Shown: piece after piece, positions 34,974 through 44,219 of the stretch
How positions within the stretch are numbered: the stretch's first letter is position 1
Layout of the letters: the number at the start of each line of letters is the position of its first letter
DNA from: Nocardioides sp. BGMRC 2183
GTDB lineage: Bacteria > Actinomycetota > Actinomycetes > Propionibacteriales > Nocardioidaceae
Length of the DNA stretch: 64,000 bases
Assembly (NCBI GenBank): GCA_008123405.1
Contig: VSSA01000008.1
Location: forward strand, 124,001-188,000
Direction of reading: 5' to 3'
Position numbers and translations under genes: made by a program
Notes under the pieces: generated by a model
The model's input: the letters and a program-made list of their open reading frames with translations, nothing else
What the model was told of the DNA's origin: nothing
Databases searched by the model: none

Positions 34974-36488
34974 ATGCAGACCGCCCACGTCCCTGGCCTG
35001 ATCGCCGTGGTCGGGGTCACCCTGGTCACCCTGGCGATCGGCATCTGGGGCCTGCGGATCTCCCGGACCACCAGCGACTTCTTCGTCGCCTCCCGCACGG
35101 TCGGGCCGCGCCTCAACGCCTCGGCGATCGGCGGGGAGTACCTCTCGGCGGCCTCGTTCCTCGGGATCGCCGGGCTGCTGCTCGTGGGCGGCGCCGACAT
35201 GCTGTGGTACCCGGTCGGCTGGACCGCGGGCTATCTGGTGCTGCTGGTCCTGGTCGCGGCGCCGCTGCGCCGTTCGGGTGCCTACACGCTGCCCGACTTC
35301 GCCCAGGCGCGGTTGAGCTCGAAGGCGGTCCGCACCGCCTGCTCGGTGCTGGTCGTGGGGATCGGCTGGCTCTACCTGATCCCGCAGTTCGAGGGTGCCG
35401 GCTTCACCCTGCGCGCGGCGATCGGGGCGCCGGAGTGGGCGGGGCCGGTGATCGTGGCCGCCGTGGTGCTGGCCAACGTCTCCTCCGGCGGCATGCGGTC
35501 GGTGACCTTCGTGCAGGCGTTCCAGTACTGGCTCAAGCTCACCGCGATCCTGTTCCCGGCAGCGGTCCTGGTGGTGGTGTGGCTCGGCGACGGCCGCCCG
35601 GCGGGCCCGATCAGCGGCGACGACTGGTCGATGCCGGTGGCGTCGGGGGCGACCGGGCTGTATGCGACGTACTCACTGATCCTGGCGCTCTTCCTGGGCA
35701 CCATGGGCCTGCCCCACGTGGTCGTCCGCTTCTACACCAATCCCGACGGCCGCGGCGCTCGCCGGACCACCGTCGCTGTCCTCGCGCTGCTCGGTCTCTT
35801 CTACCTGTGGCCGCCGGTCTACGCGGCGCTGGGCCGCGTGTACGGCGACCGGATCCTCGCCGAGGGCCGCCACAACGTGCTGGTGCTGGAGCTGCCGCGC
35901 GCGATGATCGACGGAATCGGTGCCGAGCTGCTCACCGGTCTGGTCACCGCCGGAGCGTTCGCCGCGTTCCTCTCCACCTCTTCCGGACTGGCGATCGCCG
36001 TCTCCGGCGTGATCAGCCAAGACGTCACCGGTCGTTGGCTCCGCGGGTACGGCGAACGCCGCGGTGTCGCCGCCTTCCGACTCGCCGCGGTGGTCTCCGT
36101 CGGAGTCCCGCTGGTGGTCTCCCTGGTCGCCCAGAACATCGGGGTGGCGGAGTCCGTCGGACTCGCCTTCGCGGTCGCGGCCTCGACGTTCGGGCCATTG
36201 CTGGTGCTGGGGATCTGGTGGCGCGGCCTGACCGCTGCCGGCGCGCTGGCCGGACTCGCGGCGGGCGGGGTCGGGGCCGGCGGCGCCGCGATCCTCAGCA
36301 TCGCCGGAATCTCGGCCACCGGTTGGGGTGGGGCCCTGCTCGGCCAGCCCGCTGCGTGGAGCGTCCCGCTGGCCGTGGTGGTGATGGTGGTCGTCTCCCG
36401 GCTCACCGCCCACCGGGCGCCCGCTCACGCCCGGCAGTTCCTGGTGCGGCTGCACACACCGGAGTGGCTGGATCTGCCCACCCGGTGA
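34974..36488 (+). CDS. Sodium:solute symporter family (acetate/monocarboxylate type)
   Basis: A 504-residue transporter with about 13 transmembrane helices. Signature stretches are TTSDFFVASRTVGPRLNASAI and GGEYLSAASFLGIAG near the N-terminus, RSGAYTLPDFAQ-type loop, and GTMGLPHVVVRFYT, as in ActP/DhlC acetate and haloacid permeases. It is the last gene of a kinase - regulator - small membrane protein - symporter operon. The substrate is probably a short-chain carboxylate; induction by the cytosolic LytS-type sensor is likely. Confidence 0.9.
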   Translation: MQTAHVPGLIAVVGVTLVTLAIGIWGLRISRTTSDFFVASRTVGPRLNASAIGGEYLSAASFLGIAGLLLVGGADMLWYPVGWTAGYLVLLVLVAAPLRRSGAYTLPDFAQARLSSKAVRTACSVLVVGIGWLYLIPQFEGAGFTLRAAIGAPEWAGPVIVAAVVLANVSSGGMRSVTFVQAFQYWLKLTAILFPAAVLVVVWLGDGRPAGPISGDDWSMPVASGATGLYATYSLILALFLGTMGLPHVVVRFYTNPDGRGARRTTVAVLALLGLFYLWPPVYAALGRVYGDRILAEGRHNVLVLELPRAMIDGIGAELLTGLVTAGAFAAFLSTSSGLAIAVSGVISQDVTGRWLRGYGERRGVAAFRLAAVVSVGVPLVVSLVAQNIGVAESVGLAFAVAASTFGPLLVLGIWWRGLTAAGALAGLAAGGVGAGGAAILSIAGISATGWGGALLGQPAAWSVPLAVVVMVVVSRLTAHRAPAHARQFLVRLHTPEWLDLPTR

Positions 36489-36499
36489 GCACGTGCTGG

Positions 36500-37645
36500 T
36501 CAGCCCCGCGGGTCGACCAGCACCTTCGCGTGCCGCTCGGGATCGGCGAGGTCGGTGAAGGCGCCGGCGACCCCCTCCAAGCCGACAGTGCCGGTGATCA
36601 GCGGCGCCACGTCGATCTTGCCGGCGGCCATCCACTGCAGGGTCTCGTGGAACTCGCTCGGGTCGTAGGCGAAGGCGAAGCGCAGCTCGATCTCCTTGTT
36701 GATCGCCATCGACGGCCGGAAGCTGTCGGTGCCCATGCAGACCCCGACCACGACCACCCGGGTCAGCAACGGTGCGGAGGAGACGATGTGCTCGATCACG
36801 CCGGGGACGCCCACGCACTCGAAGACCACCGGTCCGCGCGGGGTCGCGCCGGCCTTCTCCGCCGCCCGCATCAACCGGGCCCACGGCAACATCGGCACCG
36901 CCCGCATCCGGTCCATGCTCTTCAGGCCGAACTCGGCCAGCGCGATCGGCTCGGTGAGATAGCTGCTCTCCTCGAAGGAGGCCCACGGCGACGAGGTCGC
37001 CGGGTCGACCACCACGTCCGCGCCACACTGCTGCGCCAGCGCCCGTCGGCCGGCCGAGTAGTCGCTGGCGATCACGTGCCGCACGCCGCTGGCCTTCAGC
37101 ATCAGGATCACCGCGAGCCCGATCGGTCCGCAGCCGATCACCACTGCGGTGTCCTTCGACCCGACCTGCCCCTTCCGGACGGCGTGCCAGGCGACCGCCA
37201 GCGGCTCGGTCAGCGCCGCGTGCTCGACCAGTACGTCGTCGGGCACCCGCAACGTCATCGATGCCTCGACCACCACCTGCTCGGCGAACCCGCCCGGCGC
37301 CTTCTCACTGAGACCCGTGAGCTGGACACTTCCGGCGTTGCGCAGGATCGGCAGGGCCACCACGCGGGAGCCGACCGGGAAGTGCCGGCGGGTGCGCGGA
37401 CCGTAGTCGGCCACCGTGCCGACGAACTCATGTCCCATCACCACCCGCTGGTCCGAGCGCATGAAGTCGTCGTAGCCGAGGGAGGCGACGTCGGCCGCGG
37501 TCTCGTCGCAGCTGGTCCGGGCATGCAGGTCGGAGCCGCAGATCCCGCAGCGCTCCACGTCGAGCAGCACCTGGCCGCGTCCGGGCGTCAGGTCGGCGAT
37601 CTCGTCGACGGTGAGCTCGGACTGGTGGCAGACGACGGCGCGCAT
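36500..37645 (-). CDS. Zinc-dependent medium-chain dehydrogenase
   Basis: A 381-residue alcohol-dehydrogenase-like protein. Catalytic zinc ligands are seen in CGICGSDLH (near residue 35) and GHEFVG (near 71). The nucleotide motif is GCGPIGLAV. The four-cysteine structural zinc loop normally found after the GHE motif is missing: the segment VVALPILRNAGSVQLTG has none. A 20-residue insertion after CGSDLHARTS (ETAADVASLGYDDFMRS) is also seen. Relatives act on threonine, sorbitol or glutathione adducts; I cannot assign the substrate. It converges with the symporter gene, 11 bp apart. Confidence 0.85.
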   Translation of the reverse strand: MRAVVCHQSELTVDEIADLTPGRGQVLLDVERCGICGSDLHARTSCDETAADVASLGYDDFMRSDQRVVMGHEFVGTVADYGPRTRRHFPVGSRVVALPILRNAGSVQLTGLSEKAPGGFAEQVVVEASMTLRVPDDVLVEHAALTEPLAVAWHAVRKGQVGSKDTAVVIGCGPIGLAVILMLKASGVRHVIASDYSAGRRALAQQCGADVVVDPATSSPWASFEESSYLTEPIALAEFGLKSMDRMRAVPMLPWARLMRAAEKAGATPRGPVVFECVGVPGVIEHIVSSAPLLTRVVVVGVCMGTDSFRPSMAINKEIELRFAFAYDPSEFHETLQWMAAGKIDVAPLITGTVGLEGVAGAFTDLADPERHAKVLVDPRG

Positions 37646-37688
37646 GGGGGCAGGCTAGCGAGGTGGTCCCGCCGGGCATGATGCCCAG

Positions 37689-38192
37689 GTGATCCATTCC
37701 AGTGCCAGCCCTACGTCGCCCGAGCTGACCCACGGGCAGGAACTGCTTCGCGAGATGACCACCATGGCCATCTACGTCACCGTGTGCCTGCTCGCCGCGG
37801 TGATCGGCCTGCCCGGCTACTACCCGTCGGACCATCCGGTGCCGGCGATCTGGGGGTTTGTGCTCGGGTTGGCGATCACCCACTGGTTCGCGTTCCACAC
37901 CGCCTCGCGGTTGATCCGCGGCGGACGGGCCGACCGTCGCGACGCCCAGCTCGCCGCCGCCCAGTTCACCGGGGCGGCGTTGGTCGCCGGCCTGGGGTCG
38001 CTGGCCGTCGTACTGGCGCCCGAGCGGCTCGAGCTGCGGGTGCTGGCGCTCGCGCTGGGCGCGTTCATCGCGGCGCTGGTGCACCACGGCATCCGCAGCA
38101 GCGGCGGCAGCGCGCTGCGGGCCGGCTGCTACGCCGCCGGCGCCCTGGTCGCCGCGATCGCCGTGGTGGAACTCAAACACCTGCTGTCCTGA
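37689..38192 (+). CDS. Four-helix membrane protein of unknown function
   Basis: A 167-residue protein with an N-terminal polar segment and about four transmembrane helices (about 25-43, 52-70, 95-116 and 117-165 in two parts). I recognise no family. It is divergent from the dehydrogenase gene with only 43 bp between. The start is GTG 37689. Its TGA stop lies inside the apex of a strong hairpin shared with the convergent pckG gene. Confidence 0.65.
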   Translation: MIHSSASPTSPELTHGQELLREMTTMAIYVTVCLLAAVIGLPGYYPSDHPVPAIWGFVLGLAITHWFAFHTASRLIRGGRADRRDAQLAAAQFTGAALVAGLGSLAVVLAPERLELRVLALALGAFIAALVHHGIRSSGGSALRAGCYAAGALVAAIAVVELKHLLS

Positions 38193-38209
38193 GCAGGACA
38201 GCAGGTGTT
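38176..38209. terminator. Bidirectional terminator hairpin overlapping a stop codon
   Basis: AACACCTGCTGTCCT (38176-38190) pairs with AGGACAGCAGGTGTT (38195-38209), 15 bp, around loop GAGC; four more outer pairs form after one mismatch (ACTC with GAGT). The TGA of the upstream gene (38190-38192) is inside the structure. It lies between convergent genes and probably serves both, including pckG, which ends at 38249. Confidence 0.75.
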
Positions 38210-38248
38210 CGAGTCGGTACGTCGCGCCGCGGCGCCGGCCCGTCCGGT

Positions 38249-40072
38249 TCAGGCCCGGTCGATCGCCTCGGCCACACGCCGGTGCGCGGTCCAGATCTCC
38301 TCGGGGAGACCCTCGAACTGGGTCAGGTGCTTCTCCCGGTGGCCCATCTCCTGCTGCCAGCGCTCGATGTCGATGGTGAGCACGGTGTCGAGGTCAGCGA
38401 GTGCCTGCTCGTCGAGCCCCTCGAGCAGCAGCTCGTCGCGGGCCGGGATCACCCCGACCGGGGTCTCCACGCCGGTGACCTCGCCGTTCTTGTACTGCAT
38501 CAGCCAGACCAGCGGGCGCAGGTTCTCGCGGTAGCCGGGCCAGAGGAAGCGGCCGTCGTCGCCGCGCTGGAACCAGTTGACGTGCGCGAAGATCGGCTTC
38601 GTCCTCGCCCGCCCGATCACCTCGAGCCAGTGCGCGGCGTAGTCGGCCTCGGAGTAGGACATGAACGGCCGCATCGACATCGGGTCGTAGCGCAGCACGC
38701 CCTCCAGGCCGTCCGCCGCGGCGGTCGCCTCGGCACCCAGGGTGAGGCCGTCGTACACACCCTCGGCGATGTCGCCGATCGCGCGGATCAGCGGCTCGCG
38801 GTCGCGGGTGCGGCCGCCGAAGATGATGCCGTGGATCTCGACGCCGGCCGGGTCCTCGAAGTCCTCAGCCACGTTCGGCACGTTGGCCAGGGTCGTCGTG
38901 AAGCGGCTGTTGGGGTGGGCCCAGGGGGCGTCGACCTCGTCGCCGGACCGGTCGGCGATCCGCTCGCCCTTCCAGTCCAGCCAGCCGTCGAGGTCGGTCG
39001 GCTTGTCGCCGCGACCCTCCCACCAGACTTCCTGGGTCAGCTCGTTGTAGGCGACGTTGGTGTAGATCGCACCGGTGCCCGGGACGATCGACTCGATCGC
39101 GGTCGGGTTGGTCTTCTCGTTGGTGTCCTTGGCGACCCCGAAGACGCCGTTCTCCGGGTTCATCCCGTAGAGCTTGCCGTCCTCGCCGACCCACAGCCAG
39201 GCGATGTCGTCGCCGTAGAACTCGACGTAGTAGCGGTCGCCGAGCGCGTCTGGCGCCAGCGTCATCGCGAGGTTGGTCTTGCCCGAGGCGCTCGGGAAGC
39301 CGCCGCAGATGTTGTACTTCGCGCCGGTCTCCTTGTCGGTGATGCCGAGCAGCATGAACTGCTCCACCAGGAAGCCGTTCTTCCAGCCGTCGTAGGAGCC
39401 CTGGCGCAGCCCGTGGGCGATCTTGCCGAGCAGGGCGTTGCCGCCGTAGGAGGAGCCGAAGTGCAGGATCGTGCGCTCGTCGGCGACGGTCACGAAGTAG
39501 CGCTGGTCATCCGGGGTGCCCTGGCCGAGGTTCTCCAGGTCGCCGGTGACGTGGACGGCCTTGACGAAGGAGTCGCCGAGGTCGTTGATGTACTCCACGC
39601 CGACCCGCGCCATCCGGATCATCTGGAGCACGACGTTGCGGTTGTCGGTCAGCTCCACACCCGCGGCGAACTTCTCCAGCGGCGAGCCCTTCGGCGCCAT
39701 CAGGTAGGGGATGACGTACATCGTCTTGCCGGCGGAGGCACCGGTCATCAGCTCGATGAGCTTGGGCTTCATCTCCGCTGCGGGACGCCAGTTGTTGTAG
39801 ACGCCCTTGTCGGCCTCGTCGCTGGTGGCGACGATCGTGCGCTCCTCGGCACGCGCGGTGTCCTTGAAGTAGGACCGCGAGTAGTAGCGCCCCTCGCCCG
39901 CGGGCAGCAGCTCGCCGGCCTCGAGGGCCTCGGCGACCAGGCGCGCGTCATCGGCGGCTCCTACGACCTCGATCCGCTCGGCGCCGGTCACCCCCGCCCA
40001 GTGTGCGACGTACTCCCGGACGCTGGGGTTGGTCAGCCCCGCCTCATCCAGAATCCGCTCCACATCCACCAT
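38249..40072 (-). CDS. pckG: Phosphoenolpyruvate carboxykinase (GTP)
   Basis: A 607-residue GTP-type PEP carboxykinase that converts oxaloacetate to PEP in gluconeogenesis. The P-loop and hyper-reactive cysteine are in CGGFPSASGKTNLAM (C256). EFYGDDIAWLW and GENPENGVFG-type metal/substrate regions (here MNPENGVFGVA) and the C-terminal NWFQRGDDGRFLWPG complete the family signature. ATG 40072 is chosen; GTG 40069 is a possible start since the AGGA element is very near. A 348-bp gap upstream holds a CRP/GlxR-type site and the terminator of the next gene. Control by carbon status is expected. Confidence 0.96.
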   Translation of the reverse strand: MVDVERILDEAGLTNPSVREYVAHWAGVTGAERIEVVGAADDARLVAEALEAGELLPAGEGRYYSRSYFKDTARAEERTIVATSDEADKGVYNNWRPAAEMKPKLIELMTGASAGKTMYVIPYLMAPKGSPLEKFAAGVELTDNRNVVLQMIRMARVGVEYINDLGDSFVKAVHVTGDLENLGQGTPDDQRYFVTVADERTILHFGSSYGGNALLGKIAHGLRQGSYDGWKNGFLVEQFMLLGITDKETGAKYNICGGFPSASGKTNLAMTLAPDALGDRYYVEFYGDDIAWLWVGEDGKLYGMNPENGVFGVAKDTNEKTNPTAIESIVPGTGAIYTNVAYNELTQEVWWEGRGDKPTDLDGWLDWKGERIADRSGDEVDAPWAHPNSRFTTTLANVPNVAEDFEDPAGVEIHGIIFGGRTRDREPLIRAIGDIAEGVYDGLTLGAEATAAADGLEGVLRYDPMSMRPFMSYSEADYAAHWLEVIGRARTKPIFAHVNWFQRGDDGRFLWPGYRENLRPLVWLMQYKNGEVTGVETPVGVIPARDELLLEGLDEQALADLDTVLTIDIERWQQEMGHREKHLTQFEGLPEEIWTAHRRVAEAIDRA

Positions 40073-40243
40073 TCCTGTCCAGCCTTTCGATCCGTTCGGA
40101 GGTGGGGGCACGCTGCCCCGGCAAGGGGCCACGGCCGCCCGAGTCAGCGCTCTGTCTGGCCATCGGACGCCGTCGTCCAGGTGGCCCACCATGACACCCG
40201 TTCCGGCGCCCGCGCACGTCCCGGACGGGTCCTGGACGCCCGT

Positions 40244-40259
40244 TGTGACCTATGCCACA
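40244..40259. promoter_or_regulatory. CRP/GlxR-type operator upstream of pckG
   Basis: TGTGA-CCTATG-CCACA matches the GlxR-type consensus TGTGANNTANNTCACA at all fixed positions but one. It sits about 180 bp upstream of the pckG start, within the long region 40073-40420. The AT-richer stretch at 40260-40296 next to it (tttgatcgttcgaactttcc) may be part of the promoter area. No other feature is seen in this gap apart from the terminator at 40324-40358. Confidence 0.5.
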
Positions 40260-40323
40260 GTTTGATCGTTCGAACTTTCCGTGATAGTGCGATCTCGGAC
40301 CCGAACGACACCCGGTACGACGC

Positions 40324-40358
40324 GAGGGCCGGCGTCGGATCCACCGACGCCGGCCCTC
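40324..40358 (-). terminator. Terminator after the aminobutyraldehyde-type dehydrogenase gene
   Basis: GAGGGCCGGCGTCGG (40324-40338) pairs perfectly with CCGACGCCGGCCCTC (40344-40358), 15 bp around loop ATCCA, 62 bp after the stop of the leftward aldehyde dehydrogenase gene. It is very stable and lacks a U tract. It should isolate that gene from the pckG promoter region. Confidence 0.75.
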
Positions 40359-40420
40359 CCTGTCCCCGGTCCTTGCCCCCCGGTTCGCCCCGCCTCGCGG
40401 GTACGTCTCGTGCGTTCCTC

Positions 40421-41866
40421 TCACTCCCCGATGTAGCTCATCACGTGCTTGATCCGCGTGTAGTCCTCCATGCCGTAGAGGGAGAGGTCCTTGCCGTAGC
40501 CGGAGTGCTTGAAGCCGCCGTGCGGCATCTCCGCGACGATCGGGATGTGGGTGTTGATCCACACCGCACCGAAGTCGAGCCGCTTGGCCATGCGCATCGC
40601 CCGGCCGTGGTCCTTGGTCCACACGCTCGAGGCCAGGCCGTAGCGCACCCCGTTGGCCCAGCGCAGCGCCTCGCCCTCGTCGTCGAAGCGCTGCACGGTG
40701 ATCACCGGTCCGAAGATCTCGTCCTGGATCTGCTCGTCGTCCTGTCGTAGCCCGGAGAGCACGGTGGGCTGGTAGAAGTAGCCGCTCTCACCGCCGGCCA
40801 CCTGCGCCGCGGCGCCGCCCGCCGCGACCTCGGCGTGGTCGGGCAGCCGGTCGACGAAGCCGGCCACCCGGGCCAGCTGGTCCGGATTGTTCAGCGGACC
40901 GTAGAGGACGTCCTCGTCGTCGGGCATCCCCGTGCGCGCCTTGCGGGCCTCCTCGGCGAGCGCGGCCACGAAGTCGTCGTGGACGCCGGGCCCGGCGAGG
41001 ACCCGGGTGGCAGCCGTGCAGTCCTGGCCGGCGTTGAAGTAGCCGGCTCCGGCGATCCCCTCGGCGGCGGCGGCGATGTCGGCGTCGTCGAAGACGATCA
41101 CCGGGGCCTTGCCACCCAGCTCGAGGTGCACCCGCTTGAGGTCGCTGGCTGCGGACGCCGCGACCTGGCTGCCGGCGCGCACCGACCCGGTGATGGCCAC
41201 CATCTGCGGAGTGGGGTGTTCCACCACCAGGCGGCCGGTGTCGCGGTCGCCGGTGACCACGTTGAGCACCCCGGGAGGCAGGAACTCGGCTGCCAGCTCG
41301 GCGAGCATCGTGGACGTGGCGGGCGTGGTGTCGCTGGGCTTGAGCACGATCGTGTTGCCGGCGGCCAACGCCGGCGCGATCTTCCACACCATCATCATCA
41401 GCGGGTAGTTCCAGGGGGTCACCTGGCCGACCACCCCGACCGGCTCGCGCCGGATCATCGAGGTGTGGTCCTTCAGGTACTCCCCGGCCGCACGGCCCTC
41501 GAGCACGCGGGCCGCACCCGCGAAGAACCGGATCTGGTCGATCGCCGGCGGCAGTTCGTCGGTCGTGGTGAAGCCGAGCGGTTTGCCGGTGTCGCGCGAC
41601 TCCGCGGCCACGAAGTCCGTGGCGCGCTCCTCGAGCTTGTCGGCGATCCTGAGCAACGCGAGCTGACGCTCGGCCGGCGTCGTCTCGCCCCACGTCTCGA
41701 AGGCCTTCGCTGCCGCTGCGTAGGCACGGTCGATGTCCTCGGCCGAGGACATCGGCGCGGTCGCGTAGACCGCTCCCGTCGCGGGGTCGAGGACGTCGTA
41801 CGTCGCTCCGTCGGCGGCATCGACGAGCTCGCCGTCGACGACATTGCGGAAGGTGAGGTCGGCCAC
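40421..41866 (-). CDS. Aldehyde dehydrogenase, gamma-aminobutyraldehyde/betaine aldehyde type (PatD-like)
   Basis: A 481-residue NAD(P)+-dependent dehydrogenase. [20 protein letters not shown] and [12 protein letters not shown] form the nucleotide site; the base is in [16 protein letters not shown] and the nucleophile is C283 in [11 protein letters not shown]. Sequence features ([19 protein letters not shown]) fit 4-aminobutyraldehyde dehydrogenases of putrescine breakdown. GTG 41866 starts it. It is divergent from a class III aminotransferase gene with an inverted operator between, and near a polyamine transporter. The probable role is oxidation of aminobutyraldehyde to GABA. Confidence 0.88.
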   Translation of the reverse strand: MADLTFRNVVDGELVDAADGATYDVLDPATGAVYATAPMSSAEDIDRAYAAAAKAFETWGETTPAERQLALLRIADKLEERATDFVAAESRDTGKPLGFTTTDELPPAIDQIRFFAGAARVLEGRAAGEYLKDHTSMIRREPVGVVGQVTPWNYPLMMMVWKIAPALAAGNTIVLKPSDTTPATSTMLAELAAEFLPPGVLNVVTGDRDTGRLVVEHPTPQMVAITGSVRAGSQVAASAASDLKRVHLELGGKAPVIVFDDADIAAAAEGIAGAGYFNAGQDCTAATRVLAGPGVHDDFVAALAEEARKARTGMPDDEDVLYGPLNNPDQLARVAGFVDRLPDHAEVAAGGAAAQVAGGESGYFYQPTVLSGLRQDDEQIQDEIFGPVITVQRFDDEGEALRWANGVRYGLASSVWTKDHGRAMRMAKRLDFGAVWINTHIPIVAEMPHGGFKHSGYGKDLSLYGMEDYTRIKHVMSYIGE

Positions 41867-41925
41867 GGTCCGACCCTAACCACGAATCAACGAAATCGGG
41901 AGGGGAACGCCGCCAATTGCCTACT

Positions 41926-41961
41926 GATTCCGTTGTCAGAACGAAGTCTGACAACCGAATC
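41926..41961. promoter_or_regulatory. Inverted-repeat operator between aldehyde dehydrogenase and aminotransferase genes
   Basis: Arms GATTCCGTTGTCAGA (41926-41940) and TCTGACAACCGAATC (41947-41961) pair at 14 of 15 positions around a 6-nt spacer. Extra half-sites resembling CAACGAAAT lie at about 41888-41896 next to the aldehyde dehydrogenase start. A related element (ATTCGGTTG ... CAACGAAT) stands in front of the Lrp/AsnC and transporter genes at 47525-47557. The Lrp/AsnC protein encoded at 47623 is the likeliest binder. Confidence 0.65.
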
Positions 41962-42009
41962 ACTTGCTGACGACTTGCCTCGCGGTCGGCGATCCCGGAC
42001 CATGGGGTC

Positions 42010-43395
42010 ATGGACGACGACGCTCGGCTGCAGCAGGCCGCTCGGGACAACCTGTGGATGCACTTCACCCGCCACGGCGACTTCGAGAAGGCCGGGCACG
42101 GTGTGCCGATCATGGTGCGCGGCGAGGGCGTGCACCTCTACGACAACCACGGCAAGCGCTACCTGGACGGGCTGGCCGGGCTCTTCGTCTCCCAGCTGGG
42201 CCATGGCCGCAAGGACCTCGCCGCGGCCGCGGCGGCGCAGGCCGAATCGCTGGCGTTCATGCCGCTGTGGTCCTACGCGCACCCGCCGGCGATCAAGCTG
42301 GCCGAACGGATCGCGGGTTACGCGCCCGGCGACCTGAACCGGGTCTTCTTCACCTCCGGCGGCGGTGAAGCCGTCGAGACGGCCTGGAAGCTGGCCAAGA
42401 ACTACTTCAAGCTCGTCGGGAAGCCGATGAAGCACAAGGTGATCTCCCGCGCGATCGCCTACCACGGCACCACCCAGGGCGCGCTCTCGATCACCGGCCT
42501 CCCCGGCCTCAAGCAGCAGTTCGAGCCGCTGGTGCCCTCCACCTTCCGGGCTCCGAACACCAACATCTACCGAGCGACCGAGCACGGCGCCCCGCACGGT
42601 CAGACCCCGGAGGAGTTCGGCCGCTGGGCCGCGGACCAGATCGAGGTCGCGATCGAGAACGAAGGCCCCGACACCGTCGCCGCGGTCTTCCTCGAGCCGG
42701 TGCAGAACGCCGGCGGCTGCTTCCCGCCTCCGCCGGGCTACTTCGAGCGGGTCCGCGAGATCTGCGACCGGCACGACGTACTGCTGGTCTCCGACGAGGT
42801 GATCTGCGCCTTCGGCCGACTCGGCACCATGTTCGGCGCCGACCGGTTCGGCTACCAGCCCGACATCATCACCTGCGCGAAGGGGATCACCTCCGGCTAC
42901 GCCCCGCTCGGCGCGATGATCGCCTCCGACCGACTGATGGAGCCGTTCCTGGCCCCCGGCGAGATGTTCGCCCACGGCTACACCTTCGGCGGCCACCCGG
43001 TCTCCACCGCGGTCGGCCTGGCCAACCTCGACGCCTTCGAGGCCGAGGGCGTGCTGGCGAACGTGCAGACCAACGCGCCGGTCTTCCGGTCCACCCTGGA
43101 GCGCCTCAAGGACATCCCGATCGTCGGCGACGTCCGCGGCGAGGGCTACTTCTACGGCATCGAGCTGGTCAAGGACCGCGACACCCGGGAGTCGTTCACC
43201 GCCGAGGAGTGCGAGCGGATCCTCTACGGCTTCGTCTCCAAGCAGCTCTTCGCCGAGGGCCTCTACTGCCGCGCCGACGACCGCGGCGACCCGGTCATCC
43301 AGCTCTCCCCGCCGCTGATCTGCGGACCGGAGCACTTCGAGGAGATGGAGCAGATCCTCCGCTCGGTGTTGGAGAAGGCAGCAACGCAGCTCTAG
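42010..43395 (+). CDS. Class III pyridoxal-phosphate aminotransferase (putrescine/omega-amino type)
   Basis: A 461-residue aminotransferase. The PLP lysine is K291 in CAKGITSGYAPLGA; LVSDEVICAFGRLG carries the cofactor Asp; FFTSGGGEAVETAWKLAK is the phosphate-binding N-terminal motif. Sequence style fits omega-transaminases that use pyruvate as acceptor for putrescine or related diamines. It is divergent from the aminobutyraldehyde-type dehydrogenase gene, giving the two steps putrescine to aminobutyraldehyde to GABA. It ends 11 bp from the convergent transporter operon. Confidence 0.88.
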   Translation: MDDDARLQQAARDNLWMHFTRHGDFEKAGHGVPIMVRGEGVHLYDNHGKRYLDGLAGLFVSQLGHGRKDLAAAAAAQAESLAFMPLWSYAHPPAIKLAERIAGYAPGDLNRVFFTSGGGEAVETAWKLAKNYFKLVGKPMKHKVISRAIAYHGTTQGALSITGLPGLKQQFEPLVPSTFRAPNTNIYRATEHGAPHGQTPEEFGRWAADQIEVAIENEGPDTVAAVFLEPVQNAGGCFPPPPGYFERVREICDRHDVLLVSDEVICAFGRLGTMFGADRFGYQPDIITCAKGITSGYAPLGAMIASDRLMEPFLAPGEMFAHGYTFGGHPVSTAVGLANLDAFEAEGVLANVQTNAPVFRSTLERLKDIPIVGDVRGEGYFYGIELVKDRDTRESFTAEECERILYGFVSKQLFAEGLYCRADDRGDPVIQLSPPLICGPEHFEEMEQILRSVLEKAATQL

Positions 43396-43406
43396 GGCGT
43401 GGCACC

Positions 43407-44219
43407 CTAGCCGCGCACCGAGCGCATCCGGCGGCGGTGGTTGAGCTCGCCGCCGAGGACGATCACCAGCGAGATCACCAGCATCAAGGTGCCGACCACG
43501 TTGACCTGCATCGGTACGCCGACGCGTGCCACCGACCACACGTACATCGGGAACGTGGTGTCGTTGCCGGAGTTGAGGTTGGTGATGATGAAGTCGTCGA
43601 AGGAGAGGCTGAAGCTCAGCAGCGCGGCCCCGAGGATGCCGGGCAGTACCAGCGGGAAGGTCACCCGCCAGAAGGTCTGCGCGGGGGTGGCGTAGAGGTC
43701 CTGGGCAGCCTGCTCCAAGTTGTCGTCCATCCCGGCCAGCCGGGAGCGGACGGTCACCACGACGAAGGAGAGGCAGAACATCACGTGGGCGATGAAGATC
43801 GTCCAGAAGCCCAGCTGCCCGGCGAAGCCCGCCTGCACGAAGAGGGCCAGCAGGGACGAGCCGAGCACGATCTCCGGCGCCGCCATCGGCAAGAAGATCA
43901 CCAGGTTCGAGGTGGAGCGGCCGAAGAAGTCCCAGCGCACCAGCGCGAAGGCCGCCAGCGTGCCGATGACCGTGGCCACCAGGGTCGAGGAGAGCCCGAC
44001 CCGCAGGCTCAGCCCCAGCGCCTCGCACATCGCCGGGTCCTCGCATGGGTTGAGCCAGTTGTCCAGGGTGAACCCGTCGAAGCGGTAGACGTTGCGGGTC
44101 GCCGGGTCGTTGAAGCTCATCAGCACCACGACGGCGATCGGGATGAAGGTGTAGGCCAGCACCCCGAGACCGAGCAGGAGCACCAGGTGCTCGCGCAACC
44201 AACGCAGCGCGGGGTTCAC
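43407..44219 (-). CDS. ABC transporter permease, spermidine/putrescine type (PotC-like)
   Basis: A 270-residue permease with six transmembrane helices and the cytoplasmic EAA loop EQAAQDLYATPAQTFWRVTFPLVLPG near residue 170 (read as EQAAQDLYATPAQTF and WRVTFPLVLPG). The N-terminus has LSFNDPA-like MSFNDPATRNVYRFDGFTLDNW, typical of PotC. GTG 44219 overlaps the stop of the PotB-like gene. It is the last gene of the leftward binding protein - ATPase - permease - permease operon. Confidence 0.9.
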   Translation of the reverse strand: MNPALRWLREHLVLLLGLGVLAYTFIPIAVVVLMSFNDPATRNVYRFDGFTLDNWLNPCEDPAMCEALGLSLRVGLSSTLVATVIGTLAAFALVRWDFFGRSTSNLVIFLPMAAPEIVLGSSLLALFVQAGFAGQLGFWTIFIAHVMFCLSFVVVTVRSRLAGMDDNLEQAAQDLYATPAQTFWRVTFPLVLPGILGAALLSFSLSFDDFIITNLNSGNDTTFPMYVWSVARVGVPMQVNVVGTLMLVISLVIVLGGELNHRRRMRSVRG

